Shown: in pieces, positions 8,104 through 17,287 of the stretch
Layout of the letters: each line of letters starts with the position of its first letter
Position numbering within the stretch: the stretch's first letter is position 1
From: Pseudomaricurvus sp033283175
Lineage (GTDB): Bacteria > Pseudomonadota > Gammaproteobacteria > Pseudomonadales > Cellvibrionaceae
Direction: 5' to 3'
Length of the DNA stretch: 64,000 bases
Assembly (NCBI GenBank): GCA_033283175.1
Contig: JAWMQM010000001.1
Coordinates: 1,674,001-1,738,000, forward strand
Translations under genes and position numbers: made by a program
The notes under the pieces: model-generated
The model's input: only the letters and a program-made list of their open reading frames with translations
Databases searched by the model: none
What the model was told of the DNA's origin: nothing

Positions 8104-9381
8104 ATGAAGAGCGTCAAGCGACCCTTGTGGCTGGTTACCGGTGGACTGGTATCGGCTGTTGGACTCTCCTCCCAGGCCATGGCGGCCGGGTTTCAACTCA
8201 ATGAGCACAGTGCCGCCGGTCTCGGGCGTGCCTTTGCCGGCGAAGCGGCCATGGGTGATAACGCCGCTGCCATCGGCCGCAACCCGGCTCTGGCAACACA
8301 GCTGCAGGGTACTCAGGTCTCCGGAGGTGTCACCTACATCAATCCCGAGATCAGCGCCGACGGTACCGCCTCCTATCTGGGTGGCTTTGGTCCCACAGTG
8401 GATGCCGGGCGTGATGATTATGCCCCGGACGCCTGGGTACCCAACGCCTACCTGAGTGTGCAGCTCAACGACCGCTGGAGCTGGGGGCTGTCCCTGAACT
8501 CCCATTTTGGCCTCAGCACCAATCTGGGCAGCACCTACGCCGCCTCCGATATCGCCGATGAAGCCGAGATCATCACCTATAACATCAATCCCAGCGTGGC
8601 CTATCGCCTCACCGACGCCATTAGTCTCGGGATGGGGGTAAGCCTGGTGAAGGCCGATGCCACCTTTGGCACTTCGGTCCCCTTGGATCTGGGGCCTCCC
8701 TTCTTTCCGGTGTCCGTACCCCAGGGCTCACAGGTATTGAAACTGGAAGGGGACGATATTGGCTGGGGTGTTAACCTCGGTGCCAGCTGGCAGGTCAATG
8801 ATGCCCTGCGGTTGGGATTGGCCTACCGCAGCGAGGTAGAGCTGGAGCTGGACGGCAAGGCCACCTCTGATCTGTCACCGGCCTACAACCAGGGCGGCTC
8901 CCTGTCACTGGACCTGCCGGCCGGTGCCGAGCTGTCGGCGGTCTACGAGGTGCAGGGCTGGACCCTCTCCGCCAGTGCCCAGTGGACCGAATGGAGTGTG
9001 TTCGAAGCGCTGGTGGTGGACTTTGACGATGGCAACAGCCTCTTCCTCAAGGAAGAAAACTTCAATGACAGCTGGCGTTACGCCATCGCCGCCGCCTATC
9101 AGCTCAGTGATGGCTGGACCGTACGCGCCGGATTGGCGCTGGACGAGAGTGCTGTCTCTGCCCAGCACCGCTCGCTCAGCATTCCCGATACCGACCGCCT
9201 CTGGTACAGCGCGGGTGTCACCTACCAGTTTGACGACCAGCTGAGTGTCGATCTGGGCTTCGCCTATCTGGATGGCGATGATGTGGACCTGACAGAGGAA
9301 TCCCAGTTGGGTACCAGTTTCAGCGGTACCTCCAGCGCCAGCGCCGAAATTGCCGCGCTGTCGGTCAACTATCAGTTCTGA
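8104..9381 (+). CDS. FadL/OmpP1-type outer-membrane transport protein
   Basis: A 425-residue outer-membrane beta-barrel of the FadL family, which takes up long-chain fatty acids or other hydrophobic compounds. The signal peptide is about 25 residues (MKSVKRPLWLVTGGLVSAVG… cleaved near AMAAG). The mature N-terminus GFQLNEHSAAGLGRAFAGEA and the following RNPA match the FadL hatch region closely. The chain ends in an aromatic residue (NYQF), as outer-membrane proteins do. The frame opens at 7984, but ATG 8104 gives the proper signal peptide. Substrate specificity cannot be read from sequence, so I do not assign fadL itself. Confidence 0.9.
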   Translation: MKSVKRPLWLVTGGLVSAVGLSSQAMAAGFQLNEHSAAGLGRAFAGEAAMGDNAAAIGRNPALATQLQGTQVSGGVTYINPEISADGTASYLGGFGPTVDAGRDDYAPDAWVPNAYLSVQLNDRWSWGLSLNSHFGLSTNLGSTYAASDIADEAEIITYNINPSVAYRLTDAISLGMGVSLVKADATFGTSVPLDLGPPFFPVSVPQGSQVLKLEGDDIGWGVNLGASWQVNDALRLGLAYRSEVELELDGKATSDLSPAYNQGGSLSLDLPAGAELSAVYEVQGWTLSASAQWTEWSVFEALVVDFDDGNSLFLKEENFNDSWRYAIAAAYQLSDGWTVRAGLALDESAVSAQHRSLSIPDTDRLWYSAGVTYQFDDQLSVDLGFAYLDGDDVDLTEESQLGTSFSGTSSASAEIAALSVNYQF

Positions 9382-9402
9382 TTTCTCTTGGTGCGTTGCG
9401 GG

Positions 9403-9437
9403 CAGGCCGGTCACTCCCTTGGGTAGCCGGCCTGTTT
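9403..9437 (+). terminator. Probable terminator after the FadL-type gene
   Basis: CAGGCCGG (9403–9410) pairs with CCGGCCTG (9427–9434) and is followed by a short TTT. The U tract is weak, so efficiency is uncertain. Confidence 0.55.
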
Positions 9438-9536
9438 GCTATCTGGTTCCTGCCTTCAACCTCGCTGTCTGGCCTGTAGCCTCACACGTGCTTAACCTTG
9501 TGCCTCGGTTTTTTGGGGCCATAACAGAGCGGTAGT

Positions 9537-9566
9537 TTGGCGCCAAAAACAATGCTGCCCTACAAT
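9537..9566 (+). promoter_or_regulatory. Candidate ubiD promoter
   Basis: TTGGCG (9537–9542) and TACAAT (9561–9566) are spaced by 18 bases. The -35 box is inside the 12-bp palindrome TTTGGCGCCAAA (9536–9547), which could be an operator. Confidence 0.4.
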
Positions 9567-9637
9567 AACCCTTTACTGGGCAATACAAGGCCAATGCCGG
9601 CGCCGGTCCGCGGCTGACGGTGTGGAATTCTGACTTT

Positions 9638-11119
9638 ATGAAATACAGCGACCTGCGGGATTTTATCAAGCTGCTGGAAAAGCGCGGCCAGTTACAGCGC
9701 ATCAAGGTGCCGGTGGATCCGGTGCTGGAGATGACCGAAATCTGCGATCGCACCCTGCGCGCCGGAGGCCCGGCACTGCTGTTTGAAAATCCGGTGGGCT
9801 TTGACACACCGGTGCTGGCCAACCTGTTTGGCACTCCCGAACGGGTGGCGCTGGGCATGGGGGAAAACTCGGTTGAGGCGCTGCGGGAACTGGGGCAGCT
9901 GCTGGCATTCCTGCGCGAACCGGAACCGCCAAAAGGCTTCAAAGACGCGTGGGAAAAATTGCCCATTTTCCGCCAGGTACTCAATATGGGCCCCAAGGTG
10001 GTGAGCAAGGCGGCCTGCCAGCAGGTGGTGTTGCAGGGCGAGGATGTCGACCTCAATAAACTGCCCATCCAGACCTGCTGGCCCGGCGACGCCGCGCCGC
10101 TGGTGACCTGGCCGCTGGTGATCACCCAAGGGCCCAACAAGCCGCGCCAGAACCTGGGCATCTACCGCATGCAGCTGATCGGCAAAAACCGCCTGATTAT
10201 GCGCTGGCTCTCCCACCGCGGCGGCGCGCTGGATTTCCGTGAGTGGCAGCAGGCCAATCCCGGCCAGCCCTATCCTGTGTCGGTGGCGCTGGGGGCGGAT
10301 CCCGCCACTATTCTCGGCGCCGTGACACCGGTGCCGGATACTCTCAGTGAGTACGCCTTTGCCGGTTTGCTGCGCGGTGACAAGACTGAAGTCACCCGCA
10401 GTATCAGTAACGACCTGCAGGTGCCGGCGTCAGCAGAGTTTGTGCTGGAGGGGTATATCTATCCCGACGATATGGCGGATGAAGGGCCCTTTGGCGACCA
10501 TACCGGCTACTACAACGAGGTGGATCGCTTTCCGGTCTTTACCGTGGAGACCATCACTCACCGCAAGGATCCCATCTATCACAGCACCTACACCGGACGT
10601 CCACCGGATGAACCGGCGGTGCTGGGCGTGGCCCTGAACGAAGTGTTTGTGCCAATCCTGCAGAAACAGTTTCCGGAAATTGTCGACTTCTACCTGCCAC
10701 CGGAAGGTTGCTCCTACCGCCTGGCCATTGTCACCATGAAGAAGCAGTACCCGGGTCACGCCAAGCGCGTGATGATGGGGGTGTGGTCTTTCCTGCGGCA
10801 GTTTATGTACACCAAGTTTGTCATTGTCACTGACGACGATGTTAACGCCCGCGACTGGAAGGATGTGATCTGGGCCATCACCACCCGCATGGATCCGGCC
10901 CGCGATACCACATTGGTGGAAAATACCCCGATCGATTACCTCGACTTCGCCTCACCGGTCTCCGGGCTGGGGTCCAAAATGGGGATGGACGCTACCAACA
11001 AGTGGCCGGGGGAAACCGACCGTGAGTGGGGTGAGCCCATCCTCATGGACCCGGCCGTCAAAGCCCGGGTTGATGATATGTGGGATAGCCTCGGCATTCA
11101 GTTGCCCCCGGAACAGTAA
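9638..11119 (+). CDS. ubiD: UbiD, polyprenyl-4-hydroxybenzoate decarboxylase
   Basis: Decarboxylates 3-polyprenyl-4-hydroxybenzoate in ubiquinone synthesis, using prenylated FMN made by UbiX. At 493 residues it matches E. coli UbiD (497). The start MKYSDLRDFIKLLE, the segment LGIYRMQLIGKN, and the central EGPFGDHTGYY and HSTYTGRPPDEPAV are the conserved blocks of the family. A GTG at 9620 is in frame, but ATG 9638 gives the standard N-terminus. No ubiX is in the window. Confidence 0.96.
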   Translation: MKYSDLRDFIKLLEKRGQLQRIKVPVDPVLEMTEICDRTLRAGGPALLFENPVGFDTPVLANLFGTPERVALGMGENSVEALRELGQLLAFLREPEPPKGFKDAWEKLPIFRQVLNMGPKVVSKAACQQVVLQGEDVDLNKLPIQTCWPGDAAPLVTWPLVITQGPNKPRQNLGIYRMQLIGKNRLIMRWLSHRGGALDFREWQQANPGQPYPVSVALGADPATILGAVTPVPDTLSEYAFAGLLRGDKTEVTRSISNDLQVPASAEFVLEGYIYPDDMADEGPFGDHTGYYNEVDRFPVFTVETITHRKDPIYHSTYTGRPPDEPAVLGVALNEVFVPILQKQFPEIVDFYLPPEGCSYRLAIVTMKKQYPGHAKRVMMGVWSFLRQFMYTKFVIVTDDDVNARDWKDVIWAITTRMDPARDTTLVENTPIDYLDFASPVSGLGSKMGMDATNKWPGETDREWGEPILMDPAVKARVDDMWDSLGIQLPPEQ

Positions 11120-11219
11120 GTCTTCCGCCTGCCGTGCGATGCCATGAACCGGTGACGGCGGAACTGTCGTAATAGATGGATGATTGTGTAGTCCCGGCTG
11201 TACAAAGGAGTTGTAGTCA

Positions 11220-13793
11220 ATGCGTCTGCCTAACAAACCACCGCGCTGGATCGCGTATCTGTCACTGGCGATGCTGGCCCTGGTGGCGGCCTTGCCCCTG
11301 CTGACATCGCTGGGGCTGGAACTGTTTGTGCGCCACTGGTTATCCGGCCAGGGGGCGCAAAACGTACAAATACAGCGGTTGCAGGTCAATCCCTATACCG
11401 GCACCGGCAGCGCAGAAGCCGTCAGTTACAGATTAAACGACCAGGATTTCGGACTGCAGTTGTTGCGCTTCGATGTCGAACTGTGGGCGCTCTGGAGCCG
11501 TCGCATTCACATCCGTGAGCTGGCGCTGACCGGTGTTGACCTGGTGGCCCGGCAGACCGAAGAGGGCTTCGTTATTGACGGCCTCCTGCTTGCCCAGGCG
11601 GCTGCGGTGGAGAGTGTCGAGGACGCAGAGTCCCCGTCAGAGTCGGAGTCGGAGTCGGACTATGGTGACTGGCATGTGCAGCTGGATAACCTTGCCTTTG
11701 AAGACCTGAAAATCAGTTTCCACAACGAGGATATCGGCGCGCAGGTGCAGATTCATCGCATCAGCATCGCCAACTTCAACAGTGCCGGCTCCGAGTCCCA
11801 GCTGCACGCGGAAGTGCAACTGCCCAACCTGGACCTGGTCTCCGATGCGGTCAGTTTGCAGGGTGGGCTGGTGCTGGATGGTCAATTGCAACTGACGCCA
11901 CAGGACGATGGCTGGCAGATCGCCCTGGATTCCCGTGTGCGGCTGCGGAGCTGGCAGGCACTGCAGGATACGGACAGCAGTTTCCAGTTGGACTCCATGG
12001 ACCTGCAGTTGAAGACGCAGGTCGCTCTGGCTGAGGAGACCTCGGTTGAGACCCGTTGGGAGAGCAGCCTGGGTGGCCTGCAAATCGAAACCCCGCAAGG
12101 CAACCTGAGCTGGAGCAGTAATCAGTCCCTGCAGGGGAGCCTGACACTGCGGTCCAAAGGCGATGCCTGGCAGATGCGGGTGGACAGCAACTCACAGATG
12201 CGTGACTGGCAGTTGCAGGCCGAGGGACTGGACCTCAGTCTGAAGTCGGTAGATCTGGGGCTGCGCGGTGACCTTACCCTGGGGCAAGCGCTGGATTACC
12301 AGCTGCAGTGGCAGACCACCCTCGGTCCCCTGCAGCTGCGGGAACAGGAGAGCCAGTTGGGCTGGGCTGGCTGGCAGGCGCTGCAACTACAGGGGGAGGT
12401 ATCTCCGGCCAGTCTGCAGGTGGATGAGCTCAGCCTGCAGCAGCTCTCCCTGCTAAGCGTCGATACACTCGATCCCCTGGTACAGGGGCTGGACCTGAAG
12501 GTTGAGGTGCTGCAGTTGCCGCTGCAGGGCGAAACCCGGCGCCTCTCCATCGGGCAGGTGAGCATGCCCAAAGCGGAGATCAGGGCGGTGCGCAAAAAAG
12601 ATGGTTCCATGCCCCAGCTGGATCCCTTCCTGGTGGCGGCGCAACGCTTCAGCAGTGGTTCGGAACCGGCTGCTGGCGAATCGCCAGAGGCAGCCACCGG
12701 GGCTGAGGCCGCGGCGGCCGGGTCGGGTGAGCCGGGCTCTTCGCTGGCGGTGGATGTGGGTCTGATCGAGCTGGGCCCGGAGGTGGTGGTGTCGTTTGAG
12801 GATGCCAGTGTACGGCCCAAATTCCGCGAGACCATTACGGTCGAGAAGGGCCGTCTGGAACAGTTGCAGCTGCAGAATGAGCAGCAGCAATCGCCTTTCG
12901 AGCTGCAACTGCAGCTCTCCAACGATGCCGCGGCGTCGTTTAGGGGCGCGGTCAATGTGCTGCGCCCCTCGCTGAAGATGGATGCCGATGTGCAGGGTTA
13001 TCAGCTGCTCAGTGTCAGCGGCTTCAGTCGTGAGGCGACGGGCTACTCTGTTGAGAGCGGACGCCTTAATTTCACCTCGGCCATGACCCTCGACCAGCAA
13101 CAGATCAACAGCAAAAACCATATTGTGATGGATGGCGTGAGGTTGCGTGCCGAGAAGCCCGATCAGGCTGAAAAGACGGCACTTGAACTGAGCATGCCAC
13201 TGGACCAGGCGCTGGACCTGTTGCGTGACGGCAAGGGCCGGATCACCCTGGATGTGCCGGTTAATGGCGACCTGAGTGATCCGGATATCAGCCTGCAGCA
13301 AATTATCAACAAGGCGCTGGCCGGAGCTGTCACCAAAACCACGGTACTGGCCCTGAAAATCATGTTGCAGCCCTACGGTGCGTTGATGATGGCGGCGGAT
13401 TACGCCAAGGGCGAGATGAGCCGTGTGCGGCTGGAACCGGTGCAGTTTGCGGCAGGGCAGGCGGAGCTGGACTCGGTGGGGCTGGATTACACCGGCAAAC
13501 TGGCTGAGATGCTGAGTAGCCGCGAGTCTCTCAGTGTGCGTCTGTGCGGCACCACCAATCGTGGCGACCTGGCTGCGTTGGGTGGCCGTGATCCGCAGCA
13601 GGTAGCGGTCGAAAACCCACTGGTGGTGCCGGATGAGCTGCAGCAGCCGCTGCACGACCTGGCCCAGGCCCGTGCCGCAGCCGTGCGCCAGCAGCTGCTG
13701 GGCGGCGGTGTAAAGGCATCCCAGCTGCAGCGCTGCCTGCCGGAGTTTGACGGGGCGGCCAAAGTTCCATCCGGCGTGGCGCTGAGTATGTAA
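11220..13793 (+). CDS. DUF748 / AsmA-like envelope protein with OmpA-like end
   Basis: An 857-residue protein with one N-terminal membrane anchor (residues ~11–32) and a very long, beta-rich, Leu/Gln-rich periplasmic region. The repeated LQLQ/QLQ patterns resemble AsmA-type lipid-transfer proteins, and the family is DUF748. A low-complexity acidic Ser/Glu run (~residues 138–149) and an Ala/Glu/Gly-rich linker (~480–505) separate segments. The last ~110 residues look like an OmpA-type peptidoglycan-associated fold (FAAGQAELDSVGLDY, then ARAAAVRQQLLGGGVKASQL). AAAGGAG (11203–11209) serves as ribosome site. A role in the cell envelope is inferred; no enzyme motif is visible. Confidence 0.8.
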   Translation: MRLPNKPPRWIAYLSLAMLALVAALPLLTSLGLELFVRHWLSGQGAQNVQIQRLQVNPYTGTGSAEAVSYRLNDQDFGLQLLRFDVELWALWSRRIHIRELALTGVDLVARQTEEGFVIDGLLLAQAAAVESVEDAESPSESESESDYGDWHVQLDNLAFEDLKISFHNEDIGAQVQIHRISIANFNSAGSESQLHAEVQLPNLDLVSDAVSLQGGLVLDGQLQLTPQDDGWQIALDSRVRLRSWQALQDTDSSFQLDSMDLQLKTQVALAEETSVETRWESSLGGLQIETPQGNLSWSSNQSLQGSLTLRSKGDAWQMRVDSNSQMRDWQLQAEGLDLSLKSVDLGLRGDLTLGQALDYQLQWQTTLGPLQLREQESQLGWAGWQALQLQGEVSPASLQVDELSLQQLSLLSVDTLDPLVQGLDLKVEVLQLPLQGETRRLSIGQVSMPKAEIRAVRKKDGSMPQLDPFLVAAQRFSSGSEPAAGESPEAATGAEAAAAGSGEPGSSLAVDVGLIELGPEVVVSFEDASVRPKFRETITVEKGRLEQLQLQNEQQQSPFELQLQLSNDAAASFRGAVNVLRPSLKMDADVQGYQLLSVSGFSREATGYSVESGRLNFTSAMTLDQQQINSKNHIVMDGVRLRAEKPDQAEKTALELSMPLDQALDLLRDGKGRITLDVPVNGDLSDPDISLQQIINKALAGAVTKTTVLALKIMLQPYGALMMAADYAKGEMSRVRLEPVQFAAGQAELDSVGLDYTGKLAEMLSSRESLSVRLCGTTNRGDLAALGGRDPQQVAVENPLVVPDELQQPLHDLAQARAAAVRQQLLGGGVKASQLQRCLPEFDGAAKVPSGVALSM

Positions 13794-13801
13794 CCGCTGG
13801 T

Positions 13802-14377
13802 TCAGCCGGGCAGCTGCACTTCCCTGTGTCGCGGGCAGCTCACCAGGTGATCGTTGACCATGCCGGTAGCCTGCATAAACGCGTAGCAGATGGTGCTGCC
13901 GACAAAGTTGAAGCCATCCTTCTTCAGGACCTTGCTCATCTGGTCTGACCGGGGTGTGGAGGCCGGTACCTGCTTCATGGTGCTGAAGTGGTTGACCAGC
14001 GGTTGGCCGTCCACGAACTGCCACAGGTAGTCGGTGAAGCTGCCGTGGCGGTCCCGTACCTCCAGGTAGGCGTTGGCGTTGCGGATGGCACTGGCCACCT
14101 TCAGCCGGTTGCGCACAATGCCGGGATTGGCCAACAGCGTCGCCACCCGCTTGCCGCTGTAGCGGGCGATCTTTGCCGCATCAAACTGGTCAAATGCCTG
14201 GCGGTAATTGTCCCGCTTGCGCAGGATGGTTATCCACGCCAGACCCGCCTGCGCCCCCTCCAGCAACAGGAATTCGAACAGCTTGTCGTCGTCGTAGCAG
14301 GGTACGCCCCACTCCTCGTCGTGGTAGCGGCGATAGAGGGGATCGCCGAGGCACCAGGGGCAGGCATTGTCGCTCAT
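13802..14377 (-). CDS. tag: DNA-3-methyladenine glycosylase I
   Basis: Excises 3-methyladenine from alkylated DNA. The 191-residue length is normal for Tag. The N-terminal CPWCLGDPLYRRYHDEEWG, the ILRKRDNYRQAF segment and the C-terminal GFNFVGSTICYAFMQATG are diagnostic. The zinc ligands are Cys and His near both ends (CPW…, CPRHRE). The frame extends to 14521, but ATG 14377 gives the family start. It is convergent with the DUF748 gene and divergent from the peptidase gene. Confidence 0.96.
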   Translation of the reverse strand: MSDNACPWCLGDPLYRRYHDEEWGVPCYDDDKLFEFLLLEGAQAGLAWITILRKRDNYRQAFDQFDAAKIARYSGKRVATLLANPGIVRNRLKVASAIRNANAYLEVRDRHGSFTDYLWQFVDGQPLVNHFSTMKQVPASTPRSDQMSKVLKKDGFNFVGSTICYAFMQATGMVNDHLVSCPRHREVQLPG

Positions 14378-14519
14378 ACATTCACTCCGTGACGTGGGTG
14401 GTGGGGACGGCAATGGTGTCGCCAGAGCGTCACTGTAGCCATGATCTACACTGAATGCAGCTGCCCCGCTGGCAGTTGCCGGGTGGTTGATCCGGAGCAG
14501 GGGCTCTGAGGGAGGTGCC

Positions 14520-15491
14520 ATGCACGTTCTCTATCCCGAGCTGAGACCTTTCAGCAGTGGCTTGCTGGAGGTGGGCCACGGGCACAGTATCTATCTGGAG
14601 CAGTCGGGCAATCCGGGAGGCATCCCTGTGCTGTTTGTGCACGGTGGTCCCGGTGCCGGCAGCAGTTGCCGCGATCGCCGCTATTTCAGCCCGGACCGCT
14701 ATCACATCATCCTGTTTGACCAGCGCGGCTGCGGCCGTTCCCTGCCTCACGCCTCGCTGCAACATAACACCACAGCAGACCTGCTGGGGGATATGGAGCG
14801 CATCCGGCAACACCTGCAACTGGAGCGCTGGGTGCTGTTCGGAGGTTCCTGGGGGGCGACCCTCAGTCTGGTGTATGCGGAGACTTACCCGAATCGGGTG
14901 ATGGGGCTGATCCTGCGGGGTATCTTCCTGGCCCGGCCGGAGGACATCAGCTGGTATTGCCAGGCGGGGGCCAGCCGCATCTTTCCCGACTACTGGGAGG
15001 ATTTTCTCTACCCCATCCCAGAGCCGGAGCGGGATGACCTGCTGCGGGCCTATCACCGTCGCCTCACGGGTGATAACGAACTCGCCATGATGGCCTGCGC
15101 CAAGGCCTGGGCGCTGTGGGAGGCTCGCTGTGCCACACTGCGGCCCAGTGTCGATCTCATGGAGGCCTGCAGCGAGCCGCACCTGGCACTCTCCCTGGCG
15201 CGGCTGGAGGTGCATTACCTGATGCAGGATGCCTTCCTGGAGGAGAACCAGATTCTGGATCGCGCCGCGCGGCTGGAGGGCATTCCCGGAATTATCGTGC
15301 ACGGTCGCTACGACATGATCTGCCCGCTGGACAACGCCCAGGCGCTGCACCACGTCTGGCACGATTCGGAGCTGCACATCATTCGCGATGCCGGTCACGC
15401 TGCGGGAGAGCCGGGCATCACCGATGCGCTGGTGCGGGCTACCCGCAGCATGTCGCGTCGCTTTTCTGCTGAATTTCCCCTCGGTGCCTGA
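14520..15491 (+). CDS. pip: Proline iminopeptidase
   Basis: An alpha/beta-hydrolase of family S33 that removes N-terminal proline from peptides. It has 323 residues. The oxyanion segment HGGPGAG and the following FDQRGCGRS are typical. The nucleophile elbow GGSWG contains the catalytic Ser, with Asp in HGRYDMICP and His in RDAGHAAGEPG completing the triad. A good ribosome site (GGGAGG, 14510–14515) supports ATG 14520 over the in-frame upstream ATG 14487. It is divergent from tag with a ~140-base shared promoter region. Confidence 0.94.
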   Translation: MHVLYPELRPFSSGLLEVGHGHSIYLEQSGNPGGIPVLFVHGGPGAGSSCRDRRYFSPDRYHIILFDQRGCGRSLPHASLQHNTTADLLGDMERIRQHLQLERWVLFGGSWGATLSLVYAETYPNRVMGLILRGIFLARPEDISWYCQAGASRIFPDYWEDFLYPIPEPERDDLLRAYHRRLTGDNELAMMACAKAWALWEARCATLRPSVDLMEACSEPHLALSLARLEVHYLMQDAFLEENQILDRAARLEGIPGIIVHGRYDMICPLDNAQALHHVWHDSELHIIRDAGHAAGEPGITDALVRATRSMSRRFSAEFPLGA

Positions 15492-15573
15492 GGCGCTGGC
15501 CTGAGTACAGAGGGCTATCGCCACTCCGGCCCAGGCGTCACAATAGTGGCCTTGCAAGTAACGGGGGCCACCG

Positions 15574-16035
15574 ATGACCATCTGGATTGATGCCGACGCC
15601 TGCCCGGGCGTCATCCGGGAGATTCTCTTTCGCGCCGCTGAGCGCACCCAAATACCACTGGTGCTGGTGGCCAACCAGCCCATCAAGGTGCCACCCTCGC
15701 GCTACATCAGCACCCTGCAAGTCATGCAGGGCTTCGATGTGGCAGACAACGAGATTGTGGCGCGGGTGGCGGCCGGGGATCTGGTGGTTACCCAGGACAT
15801 CCCGCTGGCGTCGGACGTGATTGAGAAGGGCGCCCAGGCACTCAGTCCCCGCGGCGAACGCTTCACCGTTGACAATATCCGTGCCCGGCTTAACATGCGC
15901 GACTTCATGGACACCCTGCGCTCCAGTGGTGTCAACACCGGCGGCCCGCCGCCGTTGAATCAGGCGGATCGCAAGCTGTTTGCGGACAACCTCGACCGCT
16001 GGCTGTCCCGCGCAGCGAGGCCGGCTTCAAACTGA
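15574..16035 (+). CDS. YaiI/YqxD family protein (DUF188)
   Basis: A 153-residue DUF188 protein. The family is PIN-like and widely conserved, but its function is not established. Signature segments are IWIDADACPGVIREI at the N-terminus, VTQDIPLA in the middle, and FTVDNIRARLNMRDFMD. Acidic residues D5 and D7 and the DIPLA aspartate sit where a metal-binding nuclease site would be, but activity is not shown. Confidence 0.93.
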   Translation: MTIWIDADACPGVIREILFRAAERTQIPLVLVANQPIKVPPSRYISTLQVMQGFDVADNEIVARVAAGDLVVTQDIPLASDVIEKGAQALSPRGERFTVDNIRARLNMRDFMDTLRSSGVNTGGPPPLNQADRKLFADNLDRWLSRAARPASN

Positions 16036-16053
16036 ACAGGCCTGTTCAATTAT
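16033..16053 (+). terminator. Palindrome at the end of the DUF188 gene, possible terminator
   Basis: The perfect 16-bp palindrome TGAACAGGCCTGTTCA includes the stop codon and is followed by ATTATTTTG. As RNA it would fold to a 6-bp stem with a GGCC loop before a U-rich tail. It could also be a protein-binding site; the terminator reading is favoured by position. Confidence 0.45.
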
Positions 16054-16188
16054 TTTGCCCTGCCTCTTATTGTGTGGATAATGTGGCGTCCCTTTTTCTT
16101 CGAGGGCCGCACCGGCTCACCGTCGGATGCCTATAACAATAACCGCCCATGATGGCGATACGGACCATAGCCAGGAGTACAGAGCGAA

Positions 16189-17217
16189 GTGACAGATCAA
16201 CAGCAGAGTTTTATCGACAAGCCGGTGCTGGTTGCCGGAGCCAGTGGATTTGTGGGCAGTCACGAGGCGCGACTGCTGTGTGAGCAGGGTCGCAAGGTGC
16301 GGGTACTGCTGCGCAAGACCAGCAGTACTGATGCGGTAAAAGACTTGCCGGTCGAGATCTGTTATGGCGATGTACTGGACCCGGATTCCCTGCGCCAGGC
16401 GATGGAGGGCTGTGGTTCGGTTTTCTACAGCGTGGTGGATCCGCGCTTCTGGCTTTCCGATCCCGCGCCGCTCTACCGCAACAACGTGGATGGCCTGGTG
16501 AACGCCATGGACGTGGCGCTGGAGCTGGGTGTCGAGCGCTTTATCTTCTGCAGCACCATGGGTGCACTGGGCTTTAACCCCAATGGTCCGGTAACGGAAG
16601 ACATTGAATTCAACTGGCGCGACAAGGCCTCCCCCTACATTCTGGCCCGCCTGCAGGCGGAAGAGCGTTTCCTCGAATATTGCCGTGACAAGGGCCTGCC
16701 CGGGGTGGCCCTGTGTGTGGCCAATACCTACGGTCCCCAGGATTACCAGCCCACCCCGCACGGTGGCATGTTGTGGAAAGTCGGCTCCGGCCAGTCCAGT
16801 GCCGTGATGGACTCCAGTGCACCGATGGTGGATATCCGCGATGTGGCCCAGGCGGCGGTGGCAGCGGAGACCAAGGGTAAGCTGGGAGAGCGTTATATCA
16901 TCGCCCACGAGTACATCAGCAACCGTGAATTCTTCACCATGGCCGCTGAGTGGGGTGGCCTCAAGCCACCCAAAGTAATTCCACATTGGGTAGCGGCGGT
17001 GGTGGCTTCCGTGGCCGAAGTGTTTATCAAACTCTTCGGCATCAAGGACTCCATCCTCAGTAAGGACGCCGTATTTCTCTCCGGCGCGTTCAAGGAGATG
17101 GACAACAGCAAGGCGCGTCGTGACCTGGGCTTTAATCCGCGACCGGTGCGCGAGACCGTGAATGATGCCCTCGACTGGTATGCGCAGCGCGAGAAAGAGA
17201 AAACTGCCCAGGGCTGA
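16189..17217 (+). CDS. Extended SDR / NAD-dependent epimerase-type protein
   Basis: A 342-residue extended short-chain dehydrogenase of the 3-beta-HSD/dihydroflavonol-reductase type. The Rossmann motif GASGFVG is at residues 17–23, the acidic segment CYGDVLD at ~58–64, and the active-site Ser/Thr at CSTMGALG (~121). The expected YxxxK is present as Tyr150-I-L-A-Arg154, so the usual catalytic lysine is replaced by arginine. A hydrophobic stretch near residues 264–284 may contact the membrane. The start is GTG 16189 with AGGAG at 16173–16177. Substrate unknown. Confidence 0.85.
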   Translation: MTDQQQSFIDKPVLVAGASGFVGSHEARLLCEQGRKVRVLLRKTSSTDAVKDLPVEICYGDVLDPDSLRQAMEGCGSVFYSVVDPRFWLSDPAPLYRNNVDGLVNAMDVALELGVERFIFCSTMGALGFNPNGPVTEDIEFNWRDKASPYILARLQAEERFLEYCRDKGLPGVALCVANTYGPQDYQPTPHGGMLWKVGSGQSSAVMDSSAPMVDIRDVAQAAVAAETKGKLGERYIIAHEYISNREFFTMAAEWGGLKPPKVIPHWVAAVVASVAEVFIKLFGIKDSILSKDAVFLSGAFKEMDNSKARRDLGFNPRPVRETVNDALDWYAQREKEKTAQG

Positions 17218-17238
17218 CAGAGTCGTCGGCAGGGCAAT

Positions 17239-17269
17239 AAAAAAGGGCTGCATCTGCAGCCCTTTTTTT
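17239..17269. terminator. Bidirectional terminator between convergent SDR genes
   Basis: GGGCTGCA (17245–17252), a TC loop and TGCAGCCC (17255–17262) are flanked by six A on the left and seven T on the right. It can therefore terminate transcription from both sides. Confidence 0.92.
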
Positions 17270-17287
17270 ATCTCTGGCAGAGCAGCA

